64,000 nt of DNA from Rathayibacter oskolensis (lineage in GTDB: Bacteria > Actinomycetota > Actinomycetes > Actinomycetales > Microbacteriaceae). The position numbers and the translations under genes were made by a program. Of this stretch, positions 9,065-17,408 are shown one piece after another. Each line of letters opens with the position of its first letter. The first letter of the stretch is position 1. The notes under the pieces are model-generated. The model worked only from the letters and a program-made list of their open reading frames with translations, was not told where the DNA came from and did no database searches. The DNA is taken from contig NZ_FXBM01000002.1 of the NCBI RefSeq assembly GCF_900177245.1, positions 124,001 to 188,000 of the forward strand, written 5' to 3'.

Positions 9065-9901
9065 ATGTTCCGCTACACGAGATGGACCGCCGTCCGCGAG
9101 GTCTCGCTCTGGGTCGTCGCCCTGGTCTACCTCCTCCCCTTCTACTTCCTCATCGCCATCTCTCTGAAGCCCGACGACGAGGTGTTCAGCACCTCCCGGC
9201 TCGCGCCGCCGACCTCGCCGACGATCCAGAACTTCGTCGACGTCCTCTCGGCGACCGGCCAGTCGAACGTGCTGCTCGGCCTGCTCAACAGCGCGATCAT
9301 CACCGCGGGCAGCATCCTCGCGATGGTGCTGCTCGGCTCCCTGACCGGCTACGTGATCTCGCGCAGCACGCGCCGCTGGAGCCGCGGCGCCTACCTGCTG
9401 TTCCTGATCGCGATCGTGCTCCCGACCCAGCTCGGCACCGTGCCGCTCTACATCGGAGCCCGCTCGATCGGGCTCACCGGCTCGGTCTGGGGGATGATCA
9501 TCCTCTACAGCGGGATGCTCCTGCCGCTGGCGATCTTCCTCTACGCGGGCTTCTTCCGCGGGCTCGGCACCGAGTACGAGGAGGCCGCCTCGATCGACGG
9601 GGCGACGCGGACGCAGATCTTCTTCCGCGTCGTGCTGCCCCTGATGTCGCCCGCGACAGGAACCGTGGCGATCCTCGCCGGCCTCATCGTCTGGAACGAC
9701 TTCTTCACGTCGCTGATCTTCCTCGGCGGCTCCACCAGCCAGACGTTGCCGGTCGCCATGTACTACTACATCGGCTCGCTGGTCTCGCAGTGGAACCAGA
9801 TCTTCGCGATCGTCATCATCTCGATGATCCCGATCCTCGCCTTCTACCTCTTCGCTCAGAAGCGCTTCATCCAGGGCTTCGCCGGAGGCCTCAAGGGATG
9901 A
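9065..9901 (+). CDS. Sugar ABC transporter permease (MalG type)
   Basis: 278 aa with six predicted membrane helices and the EAA loop YEEAASIDGATRTQIF. The N-terminal VYLLPFYFLIAISLKP and C-terminal LFAQKRFIQGFAGGLKG are typical of MalG-type inner-membrane components. It partners the preceding permease and binding protein. Its stop codon overlaps the next start (ATGA). Confidence 0.93.
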   Translation: MFRYTRWTAVREVSLWVVALVYLLPFYFLIAISLKPDDEVFSTSRLAPPTSPTIQNFVDVLSATGQSNVLLGLLNSAIITAGSILAMVLLGSLTGYVISRSTRRWSRGAYLLFLIAIVLPTQLGTVPLYIGARSIGLTGSVWGMIILYSGMLLPLAIFLYAGFFRGLGTEYEEAASIDGATRTQIFFRVVLPLMSPATGTVAILAGLIVWNDFFTSLIFLGGSTSQTLPVAMYYYIGSLVSQWNQIFAIVIISMIPILAFYLFAQKRFIQGFAGGLKG

Positions 9902-10305
9902 GCGCCGCAGAGGCGAGCACCGTCGAGGAGCCGACGGGCGACCGCCGCGCCGACTTCGCCCGGTTCGTCGAGCTGTTCTACACCCGCAAGCGGGTCGGGG
10001 AGGCGTTCGCCTTCCTGGTCGCCGACGACTACCGCCAGCACAATCCGAACATCCCCGACGGGCCGGCGATCGCCGTCGAGATGCTCACCCCGAAGTTCGA
10101 CGGCTCGCCCGAGGCGCGATTCTCCGTGCAGCGCACCCTCGTCGACGGCGACCTGGCCGTGGTGCACCTCCGCGCCTCCCGCCCCGGTGCGCCCGACACC
10201 GCCGTCGCCGACTTCTACCGCTTCGAGGGCGACCGGATCGTCGAGCACTGGGACGTGCTGCAGGCGGTCCCTGAGACGCCGGTCCACGACCATCCCCTGT
10301 TCTGA
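9898..10305 (+). CDS. NTF2/SnoaL-like protein
   Basis: 135 aa, one small alpha+beta barrel of the nuclear-transport-factor-2/SnoaL type: FVELFYTRKRVGEAFAFLVADDYRQHNPNIPDG, and near the end FYRFEGDRIVEHWDV. Such proteins often act as small isomerases, cyclases or dehydratases on hydrophobic or sugar-derived molecules. The ATG overlaps the permease stop. Its place between the importer and the keto-glycoside enzymes suggests it handles an intermediate. No specific reaction can be assigned. Confidence 0.85.
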   Translation: MSAAEASTVEEPTGDRRADFARFVELFYTRKRVGEAFAFLVADDYRQHNPNIPDGPAIAVEMLTPKFDGSPEARFSVQRTLVDGDLAVVHLRASRPGAPDTAVADFYRFEGDRIVEHWDVLQAVPETPVHDHPLF

Positions 10306-10324
10306 CAGAAACCCAGGAGACCCC

Positions 10325-11122
10325 ATGTACCAGTTAGCACCCAACATCGAACTCCTCTTCACCGAGGCCGGCGCCGACTACGCCGATCGGGTCCGCGCGG
10401 CCGCGGCGGCGGGCTTCACGGCCGTCGAGATGTGGGGGCCGACGGGCGTCGATGCTCCTGCCAAGCCCAAGGACGTGCCCGCGCTCGCGGCGGCGCTGGA
10501 GGAGACCGGGCTCGTGCTCACCGCGCAGCTCTCGGAGCCGCGCACCCAGTTCATGATCCCGCCGTTCGACGACTCGCCGTTCTTCAACGCCCTCGACGGC
10601 GGCGTCGAGATCGCGCAGCAACTGAAGTGCACCAGGATGGTCGTGGGCAGCGGCACGGGCTTCGGCGGCAGCAAGCGCCAGGTGCAGCTGGACAAGCTCG
10701 CCGACATCTACCGACGGGCGATCGCGCAGATCGAGGGCTCCGGCATCACCCTCGTGCTCGAGCCGGTCAACGTCCGCGTCGACCACCCCGGCTCGCTCCT
10801 GGACCGCACCGCCGAGGCCGCCTACGTCGCCCGCCAGGTCGGCTCGCCCTTCTTCGGCGTGCTCTACGACCTCTACCACTCGACCGTCGAGGGCGAGGAC
10901 CCGGCGACCGAGCTCACCGCCGCCGCCGACGTCATCCGCTACGTGCAGATCGCCGACGCTCCGGGTCGCGGTGAGCCGGGCACCGGGGACATCGACTGGC
11001 CGGCCCGCCTCGCCGACCTGCGCGCTTCCGGCTACGACGGCCCGATCGGCCTGGAGTACTACCCGGAGACCGAGTCCGCGGCGTCGGTCGAGCGGATCAA
11101 GGAGTGGGCGGCCCAGGCATGA
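10325..11122 (+). CDS. Hydroxypyruvate-isomerase-like TIM-barrel sugar isomerase
   Basis: 265 aa xylose-isomerase-like TIM barrel. The four metal-ligand positions of the Hyi/IolE group are visible: E146 (LVLEPVNV), D182 (VLYDLYH), Q208 (RYVQIAD) and E244 (IGLEYYP). ATG at 10325 after a CCAGGAGA ribosome site. It probably isomerises or epimerises a sugar product such as a keto-sugar released by the neighbouring enzymes. It is shorter than, and distinct from, the deglycosidase alpha-like proteins downstream. Confidence 0.88.
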   Translation: MYQLAPNIELLFTEAGADYADRVRAAAAAGFTAVEMWGPTGVDAPAKPKDVPALAAALEETGLVLTAQLSEPRTQFMIPPFDDSPFFNALDGGVEIAQQLKCTRMVVGSGTGFGGSKRQVQLDKLADIYRRAIAQIEGSGITLVLEPVNVRVDHPGSLLDRTAEAAYVARQVGSPFFGVLYDLYHSTVEGEDPATELTAAADVIRYVQIADAPGRGEPGTGDIDWPARLADLRASGYDGPIGLEYYPETESAASVERIKEWAAQA

Positions 11123-12660
11123 CGGACGCAGGCATGAGTCGCTACCCCGAGCGCGTCGACGTCGCGATCGTCGGCAGCGGCCCCACCGGCGCCGCCTACG
11201 CCCGCATTCTCACCGAGACCTCGCCCGGCACCACGATCGCGATGTTCGAGCTCGGCCCCACTGTCACCTCGCCGGCCGGTGCGCACGTCAAGAACATCGA
11301 GGACCGCGACGAGCGCACCCGTGCCCAGCACCTCTCGGAGGGCTCGGCGGCCGGAGCCCCGACCATCAGCAACCCCGGGGGCGTGAAGGCCGGCATGCGC
11401 GCGGCCCGAGCCGGCACCTTCCTCCTCGACAAGCACTACCGGCTCGAGGGCGAGGACGGCCTGCCCGCCGTCGCGATGTCGAGCAACGTCGGCGGCATGG
11501 CGGCCCACTGGACCGGCGCCTGCCCGCGCCCCGGCGGCTCGGAGCGGATCGCCTTCCTCCCGGACCTCGACGAGCTGCTCGGCGAGGCGGAGCGCCTGCT
11601 CGGAGTCACGACGCACGCGTTCGACGGCGCGCCGTTCGGGGACCTGGTGCGCGAGCGCCTCGCCGAAGCGGTCGACGAGGGCCGCGTCGCCGAGACTGCG
11701 GTGCAGCCGATGCCGCTCGCCGCGCACCGCCGCGACGACGGCCGACTCGTGTGGTCCGGCTCGGATGTGGTGCTCGGCGACGAGACCCGCGCCAACCCCG
11801 ACTTCACGCTCTTCGACGAGTCGCAGGTCGTCCGGGTCGTTCTCGGAGCCGACGGCCGCGCCTCGGGAGTCGAGGTGCGGGACGTCCGCACCGGCGCCAG
11901 AAGCACCGTCGTGGCCCGCGCCGTCGTGGTCGCCGCCGACGCGTTGCGCACCCCGCAGCTGCTCTGGGCGTCGGGCGTCCGCCCGCCGGCCCTCGGCCGC
12001 ACACTCAACGACCAGGCGCAGATCGTCTTCGCCGTCCGGATCCGCGACGCGGCCGATGTCGTCCAAGCGGTCGACTCCGGCGCCGCCACCGGCCTCAGCG
12101 AGCAGAGCGGCGTCACCTGGGTGCCCTTCGTCGACGAGCTGCCCTTCCACGGGCAGATCATGCAGCTGGACGCCTCGCCCGTGCCGATCGCGGAGGACGA
12201 CCCGGCCGCACCCGGCTCGATCGTGGGCCTCGGCCTGTTCTGCGCCAAGGACCTGCAGTCGAGCGACCGCGTCGAGTTCTCGGACGACGAGCTCGACGAG
12301 ACAGGCCTGCCCGCGCCGGTGATCCACTACACGCTCACTGCGCGCGACCACGAGACGATCGGGCGCGCCTGTACCGAGATCGTGCGGCTCGGCCGGGCGA
12401 TCGGCGAGCCGCTCGACGACCGCGCGTTCGTGATGCCGCTCGGCTCCTCTTTGCACTACCAGGGCACCACACGGATGGGCGAGCACGACGACGGCGAGAG
12501 CGTCTGCGACACCGACAGCGAGGTCTGGGGAGTCCCTGGCCTGTTCCTCGGCGGCAACGGCGTGATCCCCACGGCGACCGCCTGCAACCCGACGCTCACC
12601 TCGGTCGGGCTCGCCGTCCGCGGCGCCCGTCGCATCGCCGACCGGCTCGCCCGCTCCTGA
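11119..12660 (+). CDS. GMC/pyranose-oxidase-like FAD oxidoreductase (candidate glycoside 3-oxidase)
   Basis: 513 aa. The FAD-binding motif GSGPTG is at residues 19-24. The C-terminal GMC block carries H446 (SSLHYQGTTRMG) and N490 (TACNPTLTSV), spaced as in pyranose oxidases. The ATG overlaps the previous stop (ATGA). In Microbacterium carminate degradation a related FAD enzyme, CarA, oxidises the C3 hydroxyl of the C-glucosyl group so that a deglycosidase can act. The two genes immediately downstream are the beta and alpha partners of such an enzyme. The glycoside 3-oxidase assignment is inferred from this context. Confidence 0.85.
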   Translation: MTDAGMSRYPERVDVAIVGSGPTGAAYARILTETSPGTTIAMFELGPTVTSPAGAHVKNIEDRDERTRAQHLSEGSAAGAPTISNPGGVKAGMRAARAGTFLLDKHYRLEGEDGLPAVAMSSNVGGMAAHWTGACPRPGGSERIAFLPDLDELLGEAERLLGVTTHAFDGAPFGDLVRERLAEAVDEGRVAETAVQPMPLAAHRRDDGRLVWSGSDVVLGDETRANPDFTLFDESQVVRVVLGADGRASGVEVRDVRTGARSTVVARAVVVAADALRTPQLLWASGVRPPALGRTLNDQAQIVFAVRIRDAADVVQAVDSGAATGLSEQSGVTWVPFVDELPFHGQIMQLDASPVPIAEDDPAAPGSIVGLGLFCAKDLQSSDRVEFSDDELDETGLPAPVIHYTLTARDHETIGRACTEIVRLGRAIGEPLDDRAFVMPLGSSLHYQGTTRMGEHDDGESVCDTDSEVWGVPGLFLGGNGVIPTATACNPTLTSVGLAVRGARRIADRLARS

Positions 12661-12724
12661 CCACCCGACTCCCCACACCAGACGACGACGTCGGGCTGCT
12701 GCCCGGCGAGATGGAGGTACTCCC

Positions 12725-13120
12725 GTGATACCCGACCGCATCATCGAGAGCGGAACGCTCACCAGCCAGGGCGGCCGCGTCGCCGTCGAGGTCCGCATCC
12801 CGTGGTACCGCGCACTGCCGGGGTCGTGCATCGCGGGCGCCGGACTCACCGTCGACGGCGTCACCGCCCCGGAGGAGTCGCTGCGCTGGAGCATGAACGG
12901 CCGCGAGTTCCGCTTCGAGGAGCTCATCGACGCCACCGACGAGTGGTGGTTCCCGCTCGACTCCGCCGTCCTCTCGGGTGACCTCCCGCTCGCCGATTCC
13001 GACGCCGACCACGAGGTCGCCGTCGATCTGACGCTGTACATCCCGTACATCGTCACCGACCACGGCGTGCTCCACATCGAGGAGCACGGCACTGCGACCA
13101 TGAAGGCGGCCCAGTCATGA
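12725..13120 (+). CDS. C-glycoside deglycosidase beta-subunit-like protein, set 1 (DUF6379 type)
   Basis: 131 aa small beta-rich protein. The family hallmark PWYR is at residues 26-29, followed by a loop (GAGLTVDGV) and a C-terminal strand with LYIPYIV. In known C-glycoside deglycosidases (CarC, DgpB/C type complexes) this small subunit clamps onto the TIM-barrel alpha subunit and shapes the active site. Its stop overlaps the next start, so beta 1 and alpha 1 are coupled. It is one of five such domains in this window. Confidence 0.82.
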   Translation: MIPDRIIESGTLTSQGGRVAVEVRIPWYRALPGSCIAGAGLTVDGVTAPEESLRWSMNGREFRFEELIDATDEWWFPLDSAVLSGDLPLADSDADHEVAVDLTLYIPYIVTDHGVLHIEEHGTATMKAAQS

Positions 13121-14214
13121 CCCCCGGCACACCGATCCAGGGAGTGACGCTCTACAGCTTCACCCGCGCCTTCCACGCCCGCGAGTACGACCTCGAGCAG
13201 CTGATCCGCAAGGTCGCGACCGACGGCTACGGCCCGGGCCTCGAGATCATCGGCTTCTCCAGCTTCCGCGGCTTCCCCGAGATCGAGGACTCCTTCGCCG
13301 GGTGGTTCAAGGACCTGGTCGTCGAGACCGGCCTCGTGCAGACCTCGCTCGCGGTGAACGCCGACGTGGGTCTGCGCCGCGACCGCCTGCTCGACCAGGA
13401 CGAGCTGATCGCCTACATGGAGCGCCAGATCGTCGCCGCGGCGACCCTCGGCTTCCCGATCGCGCGCGTGCAGATCTCGCTGACGCCGGATTCGATGGAG
13501 GCGCTCCTCCCCGTCGCCGAGAAGCACGGCGTCACCCTCGCGCTCGAGGTGCACGCCGATCAGTACGCCTCGCACCCGCGGATCCTCGCGCTGCGGGACC
13601 GCTTCGCGCAGCTCGACTCCCCGCTGCTCGGCTTCACCGCCGACTGGGGGGCGACCGTCTCGGCGTTCGCGCCGTCGCTGCTGGAGGCCTACCGCCGCCG
13701 CGGCGCGAGCGACGAGCTGCTGCGCGCCGTCGTCGACCTGTGGAACGGCTTCTACGCCGAGGGCCCGCCCGCGAACCAGGAGGTGCACGGCCAGCGCTTC
13801 GGGGCGTTCATCGGCCTCGCGCACCGCTTCGGCCGGCCGGACCTCGGCATCGACTTCGCGATCAACGGCACCGGCCTCTTCGGCCCCGCGAGGGTCGAGG
13901 ACTGGCTCGAGATCATGCCGTTCGTGCGCCACGTGCACGGCAAGTTCTTCGGCATCGACGAGAACGCGGAGGAGCCGTCCGTCCCCGTGCGCGACCTCGT
14001 CCGCCTGCTCGTCGAGCAGGGCTACACCGGCGCGATCTCGAGCGAGTACGAGGGCTGGCACTGGAACTTCTGGCAGGACCCGTTCGAGATCATCCGCGAC
14101 GAGCAGGCCGTTCAGCGCTCGGCGGCCGAGGCCGCGGGCTCTCGGATGACGACCGACGCCGAGGCGGCGCGCGCCCAGCTCGCGCGGCACCTCGCCGCCC
14201 CGGTCCGCGCGTGA
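13117..14214 (+). CDS. C-glycoside deglycosidase alpha-subunit-like TIM barrel, set 1
   Basis: 365 aa xylose-isomerase-like TIM barrel. Metal-ligand candidates are E144 (LEVHAD), D176 (FTADWG), H274 (RHVHGKFF) and E310 (ISSEYEG); H146 follows the first ligand in the E-V/I-H pattern shared with sets 2, 4 and 5. ATGA overlap with beta 1. By analogy with characterised C-glycoside deglycosidases it would bind Mn2+ or a similar metal and cleave the sugar-aglycone C-C bond of a 3-keto-C-glycoside. An O-glycoside or isomerase role is possible. Confidence 0.82.
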   Translation: MTPGTPIQGVTLYSFTRAFHAREYDLEQLIRKVATDGYGPGLEIIGFSSFRGFPEIEDSFAGWFKDLVVETGLVQTSLAVNADVGLRRDRLLDQDELIAYMERQIVAAATLGFPIARVQISLTPDSMEALLPVAEKHGVTLALEVHADQYASHPRILALRDRFAQLDSPLLGFTADWGATVSAFAPSLLEAYRRRGASDELLRAVVDLWNGFYAEGPPANQEVHGQRFGAFIGLAHRFGRPDLGIDFAINGTGLFGPARVEDWLEIMPFVRHVHGKFFGIDENAEEPSVPVRDLVRLLVEQGYTGAISSEYEGWHWNFWQDPFEIIRDEQAVQRSAAEAAGSRMTTDAEAARAQLARHLAAPVRA

Positions 14215-14278
14215 CCGCGCGCCGCACCGCACCCCTGGTCACTCCCACCGTCATCACCACCGACGAAAGAGATCTCCC

Positions 14279-15364
14279 ATGACAGACACGCAGACCACCA
14301 CCGCGACGTCGGACGGCATCGCCGGAACCGGCATCGAGCTCGGCACGACGCTCTACTCGATGACGAGCGAGTTCGCGGCCGGCCAGTACACGCCCGAGAC
14401 GCTGATCAAGGCCGTGCACGACGAGGGCATCGGCCCGGGCGTCGAGTTCAACATCGCGCAGCTGCTGCGCACCTACCCCGACGTCGACGACGAGTTCGTG
14501 AAGCTCTGGTTCGACTCGCTCGAGAAGTACGGCCTCGAGGCGAGCGCCGTCGGCACCAACCTCGACATGGGGCGCCGCAAGGAGCGCGACATGAGCCCCG
14601 ACGAGGAGCACGACTTCCTCGCCCGCCAGCTCGAGACGGCCCACACGCTCGGCTTCTCGAAGGTCGTCATCCGCTCGCACGGCAAGGAGCTGCTGCGCAG
14701 CCTCCTCCCGATCGCGGAGAAGTACGACCTCAAGCTCGGCTACGAGATCCACGCGCCGTCGGGGCCCAACAACCCGCAGGTGCTGCAGATGCGCGAGATG
14801 TACGACGAGCTGCAGTCCGACCGGCTCGGCTTCACGGCGGACTTCTCGTCGACCATGCACAGCCTCTCGCCGACCCTTCTGCGCACCCTGTCGCAGATGG
14901 GGATGGACGAGAGGCACTTCCCCGTGATGGACGAGATCTGGCACGAGCCGACTCCGATGCACGTGCGCAACCAGAAGTTCGAGGACTACCTCTCGGGCGA
15001 GGGCGTCGACTTCCTCCGCTTCGGGCCGTTCACACGCCTGGCCTTCAACATGCACGGGCTGGTGCCCCCGGAGGAGTGGCTCGACATCATGCCGCAGATC
15101 TTCCACGTGCACGCCAAGTTCTACGACATCGGCGCCGACGGCGAGGAGCCGGCGATGGACATACCGCGCATCGTGAAGCAGTTCGTCGACGGCGGCTACA
15201 CCGGCTACCTCTCCAGCGAATGGGAGGGCCACGCCTTCTCCGACCTGGGCGAGTCCGACCCGATCGACCTGGTGAAGAAGCAGCATGCGCTGATGCGCAC
15301 GGCGATCGAGGATGCCGTCGCCGCGTCGTCCGCCTCCGCCGACCCGTCCTCCCGCGAGCAGTAA
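14279..15364 (+). CDS. C-glycoside deglycosidase alpha-subunit-like TIM barrel, set 2
   Basis: 361 aa. Ligand positions: E156 and H158 (YEIHAPSG), D188 (FTADFS), H278 (FHVHAKFYD) and E314 (LSSEWEG). It closely resembles the alpha half of the fusion protein at 47317-48792, sharing STMH..SP, FNMHG and HVHAKFYDI blocks. The beta 2 gene follows 9 bases later. Probable role as for set 1, on a different substrate. Confidence 0.83.
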   Translation: MTDTQTTTATSDGIAGTGIELGTTLYSMTSEFAAGQYTPETLIKAVHDEGIGPGVEFNIAQLLRTYPDVDDEFVKLWFDSLEKYGLEASAVGTNLDMGRRKERDMSPDEEHDFLARQLETAHTLGFSKVVIRSHGKELLRSLLPIAEKYDLKLGYEIHAPSGPNNPQVLQMREMYDELQSDRLGFTADFSSTMHSLSPTLLRTLSQMGMDERHFPVMDEIWHEPTPMHVRNQKFEDYLSGEGVDFLRFGPFTRLAFNMHGLVPPEEWLDIMPQIFHVHAKFYDIGADGEEPAMDIPRIVKQFVDGGYTGYLSSEWEGHAFSDLGESDPIDLVKKQHALMRTAIEDAVAASSASADPSSREQ

Positions 15365-15373
15365 GGAACCGTC

Positions 15374-15772
15374 ATGGCCACGCACAACTCCCTCTTCGCC
15401 CCCGAGGACGTCCGCCGCACCGATGACGGCCTCGCCGTCTCGGTCCAGCTCCCCTGGTACCGCAGCCTCTGGCTCTCCGCGGTCTCGGACGTCGGCGCCA
15501 CCGTCGACGGCGTCCAGATCCCGCGCGAGCGCCTGCGCTTCGAGCTGCAGGGGAGGAGCTACCGCATCGAGGAGCTCGAGGACCAGTGGGAGACCCTCTG
15601 GTTCGTCGCCGACCGCCCCGACGTCGTGATCGCGCTCGACGACCCGCCGGCCGCCGGCGCTGCCGTGGAGGTCGAGATCGTCCTCACGATGCGCCTGCTC
15701 TACATGCAGATCGCTCCGCAGCGCTATGTCACCAACCGCGTGACCGTCGCCCGCGAGGCCGTGCTCGCGTAG
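15374..15772 (+). CDS. C-glycoside deglycosidase beta-subunit-like protein, set 2
   Basis: 132 aa, with PWYR at residues 27-30 and a C-terminal LYMQIAP strand. It starts MATHN after a TAAGGA ribosome site, exactly as the beta half of the fusion protein does. The gene order here is alpha then beta, the reverse of sets 1 and 4. It is the last gene of the long plus-strand operon beginning at 6709; it faces the minus-strand alpha 3 gene. Confidence 0.83.
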   Translation: MATHNSLFAPEDVRRTDDGLAVSVQLPWYRSLWLSAVSDVGATVDGVQIPRERLRFELQGRSYRIEELEDQWETLWFVADRPDVVIALDDPPAAGAAVEVEIVLTMRLLYMQIAPQRYVTNRVTVAREAVLA

Positions 15773-15785
15773 CCGTGCTCGCGTA
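15758..15785. repeat. 14-bp tandem duplication over a stop codon
   Basis: GCCGTGCTCGCGTA occurs twice back to back. The first copy ends at the stop codon of the beta 2 gene, so the duplication leaves the protein intact. It looks like a recent slippage event. Confidence 0.8.
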
Positions 15786-15814
15786 GCCGTCGGGCGAGTG
15801 AGGGCACGGCGGCC

Positions 15815-16819
15815 TCAGCGCACGGCGCGGGTGAGCGCTGCGGCGGCGAGGTCGAGGTGGGCGCGGGTCACGGCGGCCGGGTCCTCGTCGGGGAGCCACT
15901 CGTGGCCGCCCCACTCACTGGTGAGGGTGCCGCGGAAGCCGGAGTCGCGGAGCAGGGGCGCGAGCGCCTCGAGCGGCGAGGTGATGCGGCCGTCGGCGTC
16001 GTCGAGGTCCCAGAACTTGAGGTGGACGCCCGTGGTCAGCGGGAGCAGGGGGATCAGCTCGCGCGGTTGAGTGCGGCCGAAGCGGATCAGCAGGTCCATG
16101 AAGAGGACGTGCGCGCGCGGGGGAACGGCGCCGGAGCGCAGGACGCGGACGACCTCCTCGCCGGTCTCGGGGGCGAGCCACTCGTCGGCGAGGCGCGCGA
16201 CGAAGTCGACGGGAAGGCCGGCGGCGGCGAGCTCTGCGAGGTAGCTGGTGGGCAGCGCCGGCATCAGGAGGCTGACGTCGAGGGCGAGGCGGATCCGCGG
16301 GTCGTCGAGGTCTGCGATCGTCGCGAGGTTCGCCGCGATGTCGGGTCGGGCGGGCGACTGCTGACCCTGGATCTCCTCCTGCAGCACCAGATCGAGCTCG
16401 TGCAGCTGAGGGAGCAGCGCCTCGAGCAGAGGCGCGCCGGCCTGGCCGAGAGGGAGCCGCACCGAGCGGGCGCCGAGCCACCGGGCGGCGCGCAGCTGAG
16501 GGAGGAGGAACGCCAGGCGCTCGTCGTGCGAGCGCCGCCGGGTCGGCGTGACGAAGTCGTCGAGGCTCGCGCCGAAGACCTCGACGCGCACGCCCGCGTC
16601 CGCGAGGCGCTCGGCGAGGCCCTCGGACTCGTACTGAGTGGCCGCGGGGAAGGAGCGGAGCACCTGGCCTGCCTCGAGCTCGACGACCTCGGCGACGCCG
16701 GCAGTGCCGATGCTCGCGACGATCTCGGCGGCGGTGCGGGTGGCGCGCTGGAACTCGACGGTCCAGTTGAACGTGCTCGCGGCCAGGGTCCAGTCGGCGG
16801 GGAGAGCTGCATCGGTCAT
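15815..16819 (-). CDS. Deglycosidase alpha-like TIM barrel, divergent set 3
   Basis: 334 aa, the most divergent alpha-like protein here. Ligand positions appear as E149 (LQEEIQGQ), D181 (ALDVSL), H266 (GVHLKFWD) and E302 (TSEWGG). The histidine that follows the first ligand in the other four is Q151. The ATG at 16819 is chosen because AAAGGGG lies just upstream; a GTG at 16846 is also open. It is divergent from beta 3, unlike the other sets, which are co-oriented. It may be an isomerase rather than a C-C lyase. Confidence 0.75.
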   Translation of the reverse strand: MTDAALPADWTLAASTFNWTVEFQRATRTAAEIVASIGTAGVAEVVELEAGQVLRSFPAATQYESEGLAERLADAGVRVEVFGASLDDFVTPTRRRSHDERLAFLLPQLRAARWLGARSVRLPLGQAGAPLLEALLPQLHELDLVLQEEIQGQQSPARPDIAANLATIADLDDPRIRLALDVSLLMPALPTSYLAELAAAGLPVDFVARLADEWLAPETGEEVVRVLRSGAVPPRAHVLFMDLLIRFGRTQPRELIPLLPLTTGVHLKFWDLDDADGRITSPLEALAPLLRDSGFRGTLTSEWGGHEWLPDEDPAAVTRAHLDLAAAALTRAVR

Positions 16820-16840
16820 TGCCCCTTTGTACCGTTCGTG

Positions 16841-16854
16841 CGACACTTCTGTCG
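16841..16854. promoter_or_regulatory. CGACA-N4-TGTCG palindrome in the divergent alpha 3/beta 3 promoter
   Basis: CGACACTTCTGTCG sits between the two divergent starts (16819 and 16900). Nine bases of it, CTTCTGTCG, recur inverted at 17272-17280 ahead of the MFS gene, suggesting a shared operator. Confidence 0.4.
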
Positions 16855-16899
16855 ACTTCCGAAAGAAGATCCGCCCGTCACGAGGAGGAAGAGCACCCG

Positions 16900-17268
16900 A
16901 TGTCGACCGCCCTGCGCGAGGACGCGCTGCAGAGGACGGCCGATGGTGTCGAGCTCGCCATCGGACTGCCGTGGATCCGCTCGCTCGCGCTCAATTGCGT
17001 GCTCGGGCTGGAGGTGCTGATCGACGGCGAGCCGGTCGAGAGTGTCTGCGCGCTCGTCGACGGGCGACTCGTCGAGCTGGCGGCGCTCGCGGAGGAGCCC
17101 GGCTGGTGGTTCCTGCAGGACCGGCTCCGGCTCGCCGCTCCAGGCTCGCCCGCACCGGGCGAGCATCGGGTCGAGGTGGCGATGGAGCTGCTGATTCCCT
17201 ACCTCTCGGCCGGCGGAGAGCGCCCGCTGATAGTGCCGATCCGGCTGTCCGAGCACCTCAAAGTCTGA
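16900..17268 (+). CDS. Deglycosidase beta-subunit-like protein, set 3
   Basis: 122 aa, with PWIR at residues 24-27 in place of PWYR and a C-terminal LLIPYLS strand. CGAGGAGGAAG precedes the ATG. It is the shortest and most divergent beta-like protein in the window and pairs with the divergent alpha 3 gene. An MFS transporter gene follows 140 bases downstream. Confidence 0.75.
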   Translation: MSTALREDALQRTADGVELAIGLPWIRSLALNCVLGLEVLIDGEPVESVCALVDGRLVELAALAEEPGWWFLQDRLRLAAPGSPAPGEHRVEVAMELLIPYLSAGGERPLIVPIRLSEHLKV

Positions 17269-17408
17269 TTGCGACAGAAGAGTGCTCTGATAAGGCTTAA
17301 GTGGTACGCTCGGTGGGACGCCGGGGTCAGCACGACCCGTTCGCCGCCTCTGACGGAGGCTGCGGCACACACGGTCGCGTCGATCATCCGATCGATCGGG
17401 TGCCCCTC

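Noticed and set aside
11059-14232. A 1057-aa minus-strand open frame
   Set aside because: Spans antisense to four well-supported genes; composition is typical of a high-GC shadow frame.
17301-17408. Upstream GTG start of the MFS transporter
   Set aside because: It would add a polar, glycine/arginine-rich extension unlike DHA2 transporters, although AAGG precedes the GTG.
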